Origin: Rhynchopus sp. YZ270_cl-10
Lineage: Eukaryota; Euglenozoa; Diplonemea; Diplonemida; Diplonemidae
Direction: 5' to 3'
NCBI GenBank assembly: GCA_964035575.1
Contig: OZ037928.1
Span: forward strand, 248,001-312,000
Length of the DNA stretch: 64,000 bases
In this document: positions 50,765 to 61,013 of the stretch, piece after piece
Layout: each line of letters opens with the position of its first letter
Numbering within the stretch: position 1 is the stretch's first letter
Made by a program: the position numbers and the translations under genes
Notes under the pieces: generated by a model
Databases searched by the model: none
Seen by the model: only the letters and a program-made list of their open reading frames with translations
What the model was told of the DNA's origin: nothing

Positions 50765-52675
50765 TCACCAGCTACGTGGCGGCGCACCGTACGGTGTCCG
50801 TGCCTCCTGCTCCACGTCGTATCGCGCTGCATCTCTGTGCGGCGAGCCCCCTCTGTACTGCGACTCGTGTATCGCCCCTTGCCTTGCGTCCAGCGCCTTG
50901 AAGTACAACGTCTCTATGAAGTGCGGGTGCTCCTTGCAGTGGTCCACCCATTCGTCGCGGGTCACCACGCCGTCACGACGGCGGTCGATCTGCGCAAACA
51001 GCTCCCCTGCGGTCACCCCGGTCAGCTCCAAGCCTAACCTCTGAACTGCCGCCCTAAAATCGGAGTACAAAAAATGCACCTCTCCTCCGGTCAGCATCTC
51101 CTTAAACACTGTCACCACCATGACCGAACGAGGAGGAGGTGACGTCACTGCTGCACTCCGTTTAGGCCCCCCCGGCACCGTCAACCATGTGTCTACTGTT
51201 TCCGCTACCGGGATCGTCCCTGGTCGGTCTGGATGCCAGACGCTCGAATGCTGGAAGCAAAAGAGCTGTGGGTCCTTTGTATTCGCAAGGAGGCTCTCAG
51301 TCAGATCAACCCAACGCTGTTGCGCTGCGTCAAAAATTTGCAGTGCCGCTAGAGTAAACGGCGCATCGGGGCACCCAGGAGGGTGCGACGCCCGCGCGCT
51401 AATATCATAACATAAATCCACAGCGTTCACCAGGACCGCCATGGCTGGCTGTTGGTAAAAGCAGAGACGTACATTGTGTTTAACTCCGTGCACATCGCAC
51501 GCCACCCTCGCAGTAAACCCCGCTGCCGCCCCCGCGGTCACTGTGATCATGCCCTCCTCTCTCCGAGGGGAGCCCCGCACCTCCAGATCACGGACCCGCA
51601 TCTCAAGCTCACCTACCCTCCGATCCACAGGAGGAGACGGAGGGGCGTGTCGTGGGTACACCTCGGCTGGGGGTGATTCAGGTGGCCCAGAGGCGAGGTC
51701 GTGAACACGCCGTTCGAGCTTCATATTCTCAATTTCAAGGCGTTTGACGCGGGATCTGAGAAGTTGTGTCTCGCCGACGTCAAGAGGGGCGACACCGCTC
51801 ACCTCTGCGCTTCGTTCAAGATCGCGTACACGGAGCTGAAGACGTTGGTTTTCCTCTAGCACCTCAGCGGTCACGCCACGATGCTCCATTCCAGCTTCGG
51901 CAAGCCGTTTCGTCTGTTCGACGAGAGTTTTGAGGGCTGCGTTCTCTTCGCGTAGTGCCGTGGTATCGTCGCTGGGTGGGGGTGGTGGAGGTGAGCGTGC
52001 AGCCTGCTGTTGTGCTGCAAGTGCTCCTTTTGCCTCATCTAAAAGTGCCTTCAACTCCGTCACTTCAGATTGAACCTTCGCATTGCGCCCACGTTGCAGT
52101 TTCTGGAAGTAAATGTCGCGCAGCATTTTGTCATGTGCCTTTGCCATGCTTGCGAGGACGGCAGCTTGTTGTGCGGCTTGAGAATCGGTGAGGCGTTTTG
52201 TGTCGGGTGTCGCGTTGCGAAGTGTTTCGTTTTCTGTGGTAAGCGTGTCTACTTTGGTGCGAAGCGCAATCAGTTCCTTTTCAGTGCGTTTGTGTTTCCC
52301 GTTTTGCAGTTTTTGGAAGTAAATGTCGCGCAGCATTTTGTCGTGGGCCTTTGCCATGCTTGCGAGAACGGCAGCTTGTTGTGCAGCCTGAGAATCGGTG
52401 AGGCGTTTTGTGTCGGGTGTCGCGTTGCGCAGTGTTTCGTTTTCTGTGGTAAGCGTGTCTACTTTGGCGCGAAGCGCAATCAGTTCCTTTTCGGTGCGTT
52501 TGTGTTTCCCGCTCTGCAGCTTTTGGAAGTAAATGTCGCGCAGCATTTTGTCATGCGCCTTTGCCATGCTTGCGAGAACGGCAGCTTGTTGCGCAGAGAA
52601 GCTTTGACCTATGCTGCGTGCCGTCTCTTGCACCCCCAGGGCAGTCTCTGTTGCATCGCCTGCACCTTCCATCAT
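50765..52675 (-). CDS. Coiled-coil protein with 70-residue repeats and EF-hand
   Basis: The protein is 636 residues in one exon. After a short N-terminus, residues 27-96 and 97-166 are near-identical 70-residue units (AQQAAVLASMAKAHDKML...TTENETLRNATPDTKRLTDSQ). A third partial unit (167-about 195) runs into a different coiled coil with a PPPPPP break. Heptad-like charged segments continue to about residue 370. A globular middle part (about 380-520) is not recognised. Near residues 555-600 is an EF-hand with loop DRRRDGVVTRDE; Arg at loop position 3 is unusual for calcium binding. Inferred: a cytoskeletal or basal-body scaffold, a guess from architecture only. Confidence 0.8.
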   Translation of the reverse strand: MMEGAGDATETALGVQETARSIGQSFSAQQAAVLASMAKAHDKMLRDIYFQKLQSGKHKRTEKELIALRAKVDTLTTENETLRNATPDTKRLTDSQAAQQAAVLASMAKAHDKMLRDIYFQKLQNGKHKRTEKELIALRTKVDTLTTENETLRNATPDTKRLTDSQAAQQAAVLASMAKAHDKMLRDIYFQKLQRGRNAKVQSEVTELKALLDEAKGALAAQQQAARSPPPPPPSDDTTALREENAALKTLVEQTKRLAEAGMEHRGVTAEVLEENQRLQLRVRDLERSAEVSGVAPLDVGETQLLRSRVKRLEIENMKLERRVHDLASGPPESPPAEVYPRHAPPSPPVDRRVGELEMRVRDLEVRGSPRREEGMITVTAGAAAGFTARVACDVHGVKHNVRLCFYQQPAMAVLVNAVDLCYDISARASHPPGCPDAPFTLAALQIFDAAQQRWVDLTESLLANTKDPQLFCFQHSSVWHPDRPGTIPVAETVDTWLTVPGGPKRSAAVTSPPPRSVMVVTVFKEMLTGGEVHFLYSDFRAAVQRLGLELTGVTAGELFAQIDRRRDGVVTRDEWVDHCKEHPHFIETLYFKALDARQGAIHESQYRGGSPHRDAARYDVEQEARTPYGAPPRSW

Positions 52676-53081
52676 GTGTCTTTGCCCCTCTCACCTGGTC
52701 GTGTAGACACAATGTCCTCTGTCACGTGGTGTGTGTTAGGTGGGGAGGTGATTAAATGGTGAGACACCACGCTTGTCGGAAAAATAGGTGTCGGGTCATG
52801 ACACGGGATAAAATCCAAATTCATACACTTTCAAATAAAAATTTGAAGGGATAAAATAGAAACGTGAATGGCAAATATTTGGTCAGCCACACCCTTTCAA
52901 ATCATTGAAAGGGTGTGGCTGACGACACTGAGGACCTCCAGCTGTTCTCGAAGTCAAGCACGACCCGGCTGTACACTGGCGGCCTCAACACAGGTCCGCT
53001 TCTAATTTGGGCAAAACAGTCGAAAAACAGCAAAAAGGGGGGAAGAACAAAAGGAGAGGTTGGGGAAAGGAGGTCGTCTGC
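52676..53081. other. Spacer downstream of LRR-11
   Basis: From 52,890 it repeats the LRR-2/LRR-3 downstream spacer (AAATCATTGAAAGGGTG, GTACACTGGCGGCCTCAACA). The rest is A/T-rich without features. Confidence 0.5.
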
Positions 53082-54101
53082 TCAACCAGCCAGCAACTTC
53101 ACGGCAGCCACCACGTCTCCTTCCGCAGTGTGCAGCTGTGACGTGGAAACTCTCAAATTGCAGTCTTCCTCAGGTGATTCGTCTCGCTTCCCTTTAGGAC
53201 GGGCATGCACAACAAGATCACTCAGGCCTGCCTCCTCCACAGCGCTCGACACAACAGCACTGCACCCAGAGAGGTGGATGGTGTGTAAGCCAGACAGACC
53301 ACTGCAGAAGTTGTGGCCAATGTGCTTAACACTGCTGAGTGAAGACAAGTCGAGAGCTGTTAAACCGCTGCACCCATACAGGAAGTTGTGCCCAACGTGT
53401 TCAAGGCTGCTGAGTGAAGACAGATCCAGAGCTGTCAAACTCGTGCATCGGAGGAGGAACTCGTCATAAATGTGTGTTAGACTATTGAATGAAGATAAGT
53501 CGAGAGCTGTTAAACTGGTACAGTCGCTGAGGAAGAAGTCCCCAACGTTCGTGAGACTGTTGAGTGAAGACAAGTCGACAGCAGTTAAACTCCTGCACCC
53601 ATGGAGGAAGTAGTCCCGAACGATCCTGAGACTGTTGAATGAAGACAATTCAAGAGATGTTAAACTGCTGCAGTCGTAGAGGAAGCCCTGCTCAATGCGC
53701 GTGACAGTCGACACAGCACTCAGATCAAGTCGCGTTATCGATGAATACGACAAGAACCCATCAGGAATGACAGTCGCAACCTCCGCCTGCAGAAGCAAAC
53801 ACGCCACCTCAGGATCCCTCACCTCCTTCAGCCTCTCTGGCCTCAGGTCTGTCTCACCCAACGCATGAAGCGCTGCTATGGCTTCACCCCTTTTTGTCGT
53901 CGTCACCAAAATCGTGTCCCCAGCACTCAGCTGCGTCATGTCCACTCCTTCGCCCATCGCTTTGTCTCCGAAACTCATGTCAAAGCTGTCTTCAGGCAGC
54001 CCCACTGCAGACGCCACCTTCCGCCGCATGTCCTCCACTGTGTCAGCCAGAGCCACCTCAATCACGTGTGTCTCGTCGCAAAACTCCACATTCAGATCCA
54101 T
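53082..54101 (-). CDS. LRR-11: ubiquitin-like/LRR protein with replaced C-terminus
   Basis: The protein is 339 residues from the start at 54,101. The ubiquitin-like domain, a TTTKRGEAIAALHALGET linker, about 6 repeats and an HNFCSGLSGLHTIHLSGC cap are normal. The tail begins PKGKRDESPEEDCN and then jumps to LRVSTSQLHTAEGDVVAAVK. A deletion of roughly 80-100 bp relative to the LRR-2/LRR-3 downstream region joined the tail to former spacer sequence. The second basic cluster is lost and the first reads KGKR, so the nuclear signal is probably gone. Confidence 0.8.
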   Translation of the reverse strand: MDLNVEFCDETHVIEVALADTVEDMRRKVASAVGLPEDSFDMSFGDKAMGEGVDMTQLSAGDTILVTTTKRGEAIAALHALGETDLRPERLKEVRDPEVACLLLQAEVATVIPDGFLSYSSITRLDLSAVSTVTRIEQGFLYDCSSLTSLELSSFNSLRIVRDYFLHGCRSLTAVDLSSLNSLTNVGDFFLSDCTSLTALDLSSFNSLTHIYDEFLLRCTSLTALDLSSLSSLEHVGHNFLYGCSGLTALDLSSLSSVKHIGHNFCSGLSGLHTIHLSGCSAVVSSAVEEAGLSDLVVHARPKGKRDESPEEDCNLRVSTSQLHTAEGDVVAAVKLLAG

Positions 54102-55414
54102 GATTTGTTGCTGTGTTTTTCTTGCTTCGTTATTTGTGCCTTCTGTGGTTGTGGTGTTGTGTCTCTGGGTGAGGGTGGTGAGGCAGGGAAGAAACAGGTC
54201 GTTGCTTTATGTCACCTTTGATCACAATCGGTATCAAATTCAAAGGAGAAAAGAAACATAGTTGGTCGGTCAAGGACGGGAAGTGGACTTGTCAGGTGTG
54301 CACCCGAGACTACGAGTTGAAGTACATCCTCTCTCGAAAATATTTCCATGCACAAACAACGTCATACAGACACCTCTGATGCTTCTCGGAAACGCGCTCA
54401 CAGAACACCTCGGAGACTCAAGCACCCACAAAGCAGCTAAGGTGGCCATGGACAAGCACCTTGAATCCCGAAGAGGAAGAGGAAAAGAAGAATCAAAACA
54501 GAAAGATGAGCAATCGCCAACCAGGAAGGAACGGGTAGGGGCCAGAGGCCTAAAAATCACAGCCGTTCCAGCTAGCCCTGAGTCCCTACGTGATGTGAAC
54601 GGAGAGGACGCTGGAAGAGAAGACGTGCCAGCTTGGATGTGAACTTGGAAGGTGGCCGTTCGCCGAAGCTAGACTTGGCGCGATAAACTCATGTGTCAAA
54701 TTGTATTGTATTGTATTGTCCCTTTTTGTCAAAATCTCTTTGTTGTTCTCTTGTTGCCTATTTTCTCCGCATTATTTTTCCTTCGTTGTACTTTCTTTGT
54801 TTTGGTTGTTGTTTAGAATCAACAATCCTGTCGAGTCCTGTGAATAGCACGGAACGCCTTTTCATGTCTTATCCATGGAAACAGTGTCATGTGTGATACC
54901 GGGAAATGAAATCGACATTCAAAAAAAAAAACACCACACTCTCTGTGGGGGGCACACCGATACGTATCAGCAACAGTAAAAATGACAGAAATAAAAGTGA
55001 AGTTATTAATGCAGGCACCTCCGACTGACCCACGTACGATGCCAGCCCCGCATGAAAGCACAAGAAATAAGAATTAAGTCACATTGGGGCAGGAGTGATG
55101 TGAAGAGGGGGATGTGGATGTGTGTCAACATTCACCCTGCCCGTGGACGGGTTCTGTACAACAAAGTCGCCCAAAGGCTAAATGAATGTCCTCAGCCCAA
55201 TGGCATTGAGACAACACACGGTCACTTCCTCCGTAAAGGGGTAATGAAACAGGGGTGGAAAGAGCGTAAGAGGGGAGAAGAAATACGACACACACATACA
55301 GGTGGCACCTCACCAGGCACTGCTGAGGTGTTCCTAGGGAGCTCTGTCGGCAGGTTTGCAGGATGAAGCCACGTCCGGTCACAACGGTGCCATCGAAAGA
55401 AGCGTGCACAGTCC
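54102..55414. repeat. Spacer upstream of LRR-11 with repeat tails
   Basis: 54,580-54,735 (GATGTGAACGGAGAGGACGC to an ATTGT microsatellite) recurs at 56,729, 58,778 and 60,352. 54,780-55,060 recurs at 56,930-57,210. 55,110-55,414 recurs at 57,240 and 60,600. A plus-strand frame at 54,262-54,642 has C2H2-like fragments (WTCQVC; HLGDSSTHKAA) in two different frames, perhaps a decayed transposon gene. Nothing intact. Confidence 0.5.
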
Positions 55415-56386
55415 TCAGGACTCCACCACAAACTTCATCAGGTTCGCCTCCTCCACAGCGCTCGACACAGCAGCACTGCACCCAGAGAGGCGGATGGTTT
55501 GTAAGTTTGTACCCTCGCAGAAGTGTGAGCCTACGTCCGTCACATTGCTGAGTGAAGACAAGTCGAGAGATGTTAAACTTTCGCATCCGTTGAGGAAGTA
55601 GTCATCAACGTGCGTAAGATGGGTGAGTGAAGACAAGTCGAGAGATGTTAAACTGGTGCAGTTGAGGAGGAAGCTGTACCCTATCACCGTAACATTCTTG
55701 AGTGGCGTCACATCAATGCTTTTTAAACTCCTGCATCCGGTGACGAAGCCGTTCCCAATCTGTGTGAGTCTGTTGAGTGAAGACAAGTCGAGGGCTGTGA
55801 GGCTGCACTTCGAGATGAACCAGTCCCCGATGTGTGTGACGTTGTTGAGTGAAGACAAGTCGAGCTCTGTTAAACTTTCGCATGTGTTCAGGAAGCCATT
55901 CTCAATGTGCGTGAGACTGTTGAATGAAGACAAGTCGAGAGATGTTAACTTGGTGCAGTAGTAGAGGAAGCTGGCATCAATGCGCGTGACAGTCGACACA
56001 GCACTCAGATCAAGTCGCGTTATCGATGCATCCGCCAAGAAGCGGTCAGGAATGACAGTCGTAACCTCCGCCTGCAGAAGCAAACACGCAACCTCAGGAT
56101 CCTCCACCTCCTTCAACCTCTCTGGCCTCAGGTCTGTCTCACCCAACGCACGAAGAGCTGCTATGGCTTCCAACTTCATCGAATTCTTCACCACAATCGT
56201 ATCCCCAGCACTCAGCTGCGTCATGTCCGCTCCTTCGCCCATCGCTTCGTCTCCGAAACTCATGCCAAAGCTGTCTTCAGGCAGCCCCACTGCAGACGCC
56301 ACCTTCCGCCGCATGTCCTCCACTGTGTCAGCCAGAGCCACCTCAATCACGTGTGTCTCGTCACAAAACTCCACATTCAGATCCAT
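55415..56386 (-). CDS. LRR-12: divergent ubiquitin-like/LRR subfamily, no NLS
   Basis: The protein is 323 residues from the start at 56,386. About 7 repeats, one short (KCSLTALDLSSLNRLTQIG) and one of distinct type (SIDVTPLKNVTVIGYSFLLN), mark the subfamily shared by LRR-12 to LRR-15. The cap is SHFCEGTNLQTIRLSGC. It stops right after KFVVES, where duplicated spacer sequence replaces the basic tail. Intact but lacking a nuclear signal. Confidence 0.82.
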   Translation of the reverse strand: MDLNVEFCDETHVIEVALADTVEDMRRKVASAVGLPEDSFGMSFGDEAMGEGADMTQLSAGDTIVVKNSMKLEAIAALRALGETDLRPERLKEVEDPEVACLLLQAEVTTVIPDRFLADASITRLDLSAVSTVTRIDASFLYYCTKLTSLDLSSFNSLTHIENGFLNTCESLTELDLSSLNNVTHIGDWFISKCSLTALDLSSLNRLTQIGNGFVTGCRSLKSIDVTPLKNVTVIGYSFLLNCTSLTSLDLSSLTHLTHVDDYFLNGCESLTSLDLSSLSNVTDVGSHFCEGTNLQTIRLSGCSAAVSSAVEEANLMKFVVES

Positions 56387-57654
56387 GATTTTGTGTTGCT
56401 GTGTTTTTCTTGTTCGTTATTTGTGCCTTCTGTGGTTGTGGTGTTGTATCTTTGGGTGAGGGTGGTGAGGCAGGGAAGCACCATGTCAACTCTTCTGCAG
56501 AACTGTCCAAAAAAAAAAGAAAGACCTTGTAAGGCGGATCCACTACACAGGCGGTGCAGAACACGTGGCAGGTAGACAATGTGGTGGGGGTATGCCACCA
56601 CATCACCACAGTTGTCATATAAATAGCACCCTCCACAAGGTAGAGGAAGTAACCGCACTACGGCACTCACGTCTGCGCTGTACAGATTCGCTGCAGGTTG
56701 TTGCAGCAAGTGTAGTCGCTACGTGATGTGAACGGAGAGGACGCTGGAAGAGAAGACGTGCCAGCTTGGATGTGAACTTGGAAGGTGGCCGTTCGCCGAA
56801 GCTAGACTTGGCACGATAAACTCATGTGCCCTGAAATATGCAAATTGTATTGTATTGTATTGTCCCTTTTGTCAAAATCTCTTTGTTGTTCTCTTTTTGC
56901 CTATTTTTTCTGCATTATTTTTCCTTCGTTGTACTTTCTTTGTTTTGGTTGTTGTTTAGAATCAACAATCCTATCGAGTCCTGTGAATAGCACGGAACGC
57001 CTGTTCATGTCTTTCCATGGAAACAGTGTCATGTGTGATACTGGGAAATGAAATCGACATTCAAAAAAAAACACCACACTCTCTGTGGGGGGCACACCGA
57101 TACGTATCAGCAACAGTAAAAATGACAGAAATAAAAGTGAAGTTATTAATGCAGGCACCTCCGACTGACCCACGTACGATGCCAGCCCCGCATGAAAGCA
57201 CAAGAAATAAAAATTCAGTAGGAGTGATGTGAAGAGGGGGATGTGGATGTGTGTCAACATTCACCCTGCCCGTGGACGGGTTCTGTACAACAAAGTCGCC
57301 CAAAGGCTAGATGAATGTCCTCAGCCCAATGGCATTGAGACAACACATGGTCACTTCCTCCGTAAAGGGGTAATGAAACAGGGGTGGAAAGAGCGTAAGA
57401 GGGGAGAAGAAGTACGACACACACACACAGGTGGCACCTCACCAGGCACTGCTGAGGTGTTCCTAGGGAGCTCTGTCGGCAGGTTTGCAGGATGAAGCCA
57501 CGTCCGGTCACAACGGTGCCATCGAAAGAAGCGTGCACAGTCCTCAGGACTCCGCCACAAACTTCATCAGGTTCGCCTCCTCCACAGCGCTTGACACAGC
57601 AGCACTGCACCCAGAGAGGCGGATGGTTTGTAAGTTTGTACCCTCGCAGAAGCG
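56387..57654. repeat. Spacer duplicon between LRR-12 and LRR-13
   Basis: Matches 54,580-55,414 over most of its length. It ends with the untranslated remainder of the LRR-13 coding sequence (57,543-57,654, encoding the FCEGTNLQTIRLSGC cap). ATTGT microsatellite at 56,845-56,865. Confidence 0.6.
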
Positions 57655-58515
57655 CTAGCCTACGTCCGTCACATTGCTGAGTGAAGACAAGTCGAGAGAT
57701 GTTAAACTTTCGCATCCGTCGAGGAAGTAAGACCCGATGCGCGTAAGATGGGTGAGCGACGACAAGTCGAGAGATGTTAAACTGGTGCAGTTGAGGAGGA
57801 AGCTGTACCCTATCACCGTAACATTCTTGAGTGGCGTCACATCAATGCTTTTTAAACTCCTGCATCCGGTGATGAAGCCGTTCCCAATCCGTGTGAGTCT
57901 GTTGAATGAAGACAAGTCGACGGCTGTGAGGCTGCAGCTGGAGATGAACCAGTCCCCGATGTGCGTGACGTTGTTGAGTGAAGACAAGTCGAGCTCTGTT
58001 AAACTTTCGCATGAGTTCAGGAAGCCATTCTCAATGTGCGTGAGACGGTTGAATGAAGACAAGTCAAGAGATGTTAACTTGGTGCAGTTGTAGAGAAAGT
58101 TGGCCTCAATGCGCGTGACAGTCGACACAGCACTCAGATCAAGTCGCGTTATCCATGTCCTCGCCAAGAACATAATAGGAATGACAGTCGCAACCTCCGC
58201 CTGCAGAAGCAAACACGCAACCTCAGGATCCTTCACCTCCTCCAACCTCTCTGGCCTCAGGTCTGTCTCACCCAACGCATGAAGAGCTGCTATGGCTTCA
58301 CCCCTTTTTGTCGTCGTCACCAAAATCGTATCCCCAGCACTCAGCTGCGTCATGTCCGCTCCTTCGCCCATCGCTTTGTCTCCGAAACTCATGTCAAAGC
58401 TGTCTTCAGGCAGCCCCACTGCAGACGCCACCTTCCACCGCATGTCCTCCACTGTGTCAGCCAGAGCCACCTCAATCACGTGTGTCTCGTCGCAAAACTC
58501 CACATTCAGATCCAT
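57655..58515 (-). pseudogene. LRR-13: ubiquitin-like/LRR gene with premature stop
   Basis: 286 codons from 58,515. Most similar to LRR-12, 14 and 15 (SIDVTPLKNVTVIGYSF repeat). A TAG follows SLSNVTDVG, before the C-terminal cap, leaving about 35 further homologous codons untranslated. The protein would lack its cap and any tail. It may be a pseudogene, or a truncated but stable protein. Confidence 0.75.
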
Positions 58516-59110
58516 GATTTTGTGTTGCTGTGTTTTTCTTGTTTCGTTATTTGTGCCTTCTGTGGTTGTGGTGTTGTGAGTGCTTTGGGGAGGGTGGTGA
58601 GGCAGGGAAGCACCACGTCAACCCTTCTGCAGAACTGTCCAGGGTACGCCACCACATCACCACGGTTGTCATATAAATAGCACCCTCCACAAGGTAGAGG
58701 AAGTAACCGCCACTACGGCACTCACGTCTGCGCTGTACAGATTCGCTGCAGGTTGTTGCAGCAAGTGTAGTCGCTACGTGATGTGAACGGAGAGGACGCT
58801 GGAAGAGAAGACGTGCCAGCTTGGATGTGAACTTGCAAGGTGGCCGTTCGCCGAAGCTATTAGACAACCGCATTGTATTGTATTGTCCCTTTTGTCAAAA
58901 TCTCTTGGGGTGATTTGGGGTACTTTTTTTTCAGATCCAGATGCCCAGAATAGCACAAAATAGCAGAAAATAGCATTCCCCTAAGGGGATGTGGGTGTAT
59001 CAACAATCACCCTCCCCGTGGACGCAAGGCTAGATGAATGTGAACAGGTACAGATGCAGATCATCCTCAGCCCAATGGCATTGAGACAACACAGGGTCAC
59101 TTCCTCCACA
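58516..59110. repeat. Spacer between LRR-13 and LRR-14
   Basis: Contains a shortened copy of the GATGTGAACGGAGAGGACGC repeat (58,778 onward), an ATTGT tail near 58,871, and the AGATGCCCAGAATAGCA phrase at 58,941 shared with 6,201 and 60,540. No gene is seen. Confidence 0.55.
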
Positions 59111-60082
59111 TCAGTACTCCACCACAAACTTCATCAGGTTCGCCTTCTTCACAGCGCTCGACACAACAGCACTGCACCCAGAGAGGCGGATGGTGTGTAA
59201 GTTTGTACCCTCGCAGAAGCGTGAGCCTACGTCCGTCACATTGCTGAGTGAAGACAAGTCGAGAGATGTTAAACTTTCGCATCCGTTGAGGAAGTAATCC
59301 CCGATGCGCGTAAGATGGGTGAATGAAGACAAGTCGAGAGATGTTAAACTGGTGCAGTTGAGGAGGAAGCTGTACCCTATCACCGTAACATTCTTGAGTG
59401 GCGTCACATCAATGCTTCTTAAACTCCTGCATCCGGTGACGAAGCCGTTCCCAATCCGCGTGATCCTGTTGAGTGAAGACAAGTCGAGGGCTGTGAGGCT
59501 GCAGTTGGAGATGAACCAGTCTCCGATGTGTGTGAGATTGTTGAGTGAAGACAAGTCGAGAGATGTTAAACTTTCGCATGAGTTCAGGAAGCCATTCTCA
59601 ATGTGCGTGAGACTGTTGAATGAAGACAAGTCGAGTGATGTTAACTTGGTGCAGTTGTAGAGAAAGTCGGCATCAACGCGCGTGACAGTCGACACAGCAC
59701 TCAGATCAAGTCGCGTTATCGATGTCTGACCCAAGAACCCCTCAGGAATGACAGTCGTAACCTCCGCCTGCAGAAGCAAACACGCCACCTCAGGATCCCT
59801 CACCTTCATCAACCTCTCTGGCCTCAGGTCTGTCTCACCCAACGCACGAAGCGCTGCTATGGCTTCACACCTTTTTGTCGTCGTGAGGAAAATCGTGTCC
59901 CCAGCACTCAGCTGCGTCATGTCCGCTCCTTCGCCCATCGCTTCGTCTCCGAAACTCATGTCAAAGCTGTCTTCAGGCAGCCCCACTGCAGACGCCACCT
60001 TCCGCCGCATGTCCTCCACTGCGTCAGCCAGAGCCACCTCAATCACGTGCGTCTTGTCGCAAAACTCCACATTCAGATCCAT
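59111..60082 (-). CDS. LRR-14: ubiquitin-like/LRR protein, no NLS
   Basis: The protein is 323 residues from the start at 60,082. The ubiquitin-like domain has Lys for Glu at residue 10 (FCDKTHV), as in LRR-15. The linker is LTTTKRCEAIAALRALGET. About 7 repeats of the LRR-12 type follow (NSIDVTP-type repeat present as RSIDVTPLKNVTVIGYSF). It ends KFVVEY, so the basic tail is absent as in LRR-12. Intact. Confidence 0.82.
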   Translation of the reverse strand: MDLNVEFCDKTHVIEVALADAVEDMRRKVASAVGLPEDSFDMSFGDEAMGEGADMTQLSAGDTIFLTTTKRCEAIAALRALGETDLRPERLMKVRDPEVACLLLQAEVTTVIPEGFLGQTSITRLDLSAVSTVTRVDADFLYNCTKLTSLDLSSFNSLTHIENGFLNSCESLTSLDLSSLNNLTHIGDWFISNCSLTALDLSSLNRITRIGNGFVTGCRSLRSIDVTPLKNVTVIGYSFLLNCTSLTSLDLSSFTHLTRIGDYFLNGCESLTSLDLSSLSNVTDVGSRFCEGTNLHTIRLSGCSAVVSSAVKKANLMKFVVEY

Positions 60083-61013
60083 GATTTTGTGTTGCTGTGT
60101 TTTTCTTGTTTCGTTATTTGTGCCTTCTGTGGTTGTGGTGTTGTGTCTTTGGGTGAGGGTGGTGAGGCAGGGAAGCAGGGAAGCACCACGTCAACCCTTC
60201 TGCAGAACTGTCCAGGGTACGCCACCACATCACCACGGTTGTCATATAAATAGCACCCTCCACAAGGTAGAGGAAGTAACCGCCACTACGGCACTCACGT
60301 CTGCGCTGTACAGATTCGCTGCAGGTTGTTGTAGCAGTGTAGTCGCTACGTGATGTGAACGGAGAGGACGCTGGAAGAGAAGACGTGCCAGCTTGGATGT
60401 GAACTTGCAAGGTGGCCGTTCGCCGAAGCTAGACTTGGCACGATAAACTCATGTATCCTGAAATATTCAACCGCATTGTATTGTATTGTCCCTTTTGTCA
60501 AAATCTCTTGGGTGATTTGGGGTACTTTTTTTTCAGATCCAGATGCCCAGAATAGCACAAAATAGTATCCCCCTAAGCGGATGTGGGTGTATCAACAATC
60601 ACCCTCCCCGTGGACGCAAGGCTAGATGAATGTGAACAGGTACAGATGCAGATCATCCTCAGCCCAATGGCATTGAGACAACACATGGTCACTTCCTCCG
60701 CAAAGGGGTAATGAAACAGGGGTGGAAAGAGCGTAAGAGGGGAGAAGAAGTACGACACACACACACACAGGTGGCACCTCACCAGGCACTGCTGAGGTGT
60801 TCCTAGGGAGCTCTGTCGGCAGGTTTGCAGGATGAAGCCACGTCCGGTCACAACGGTGCCATCGAAAGAAGCGTGCACAGTCCTCAGGACTCCACCACAA
60901 ACTTCATCAAGTTCGCCTTCGCATCGCTTGGGGGTAATGCATCTACCAGCCAGCAACTTCAACGGCAGCCAGGCGCAGGTGAGACGCGTGAAGCTGCACC
61001 GTATCGTGGTCTG
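60083..61013. repeat. Spacer between LRR-14 and LRR-15
   Basis: 60,352-60,490 and 60,600-60,900 are copies of the cluster spacer repeats. A relic of an LRR C-terminus (CCACCACAAACTTCATCA) at 60,891 is followed by GCCAGCAACTTCAACGGCAG, also at 35,541 and 41,648. No gene is seen. Confidence 0.55.

Noticed and set aside
54262-54642. Plus-strand 126-codon frame as a gene
   Set aside because: The zinc-finger-like residues fall in two frames, and its end is shared with a dispersed repeat lacking the frame elsewhere.
54699-54720. ATTGT repeat as telomeric sequence
   Set aside because: Very short, interstitial and linked to a duplicated spacer; not a known telomere motif.
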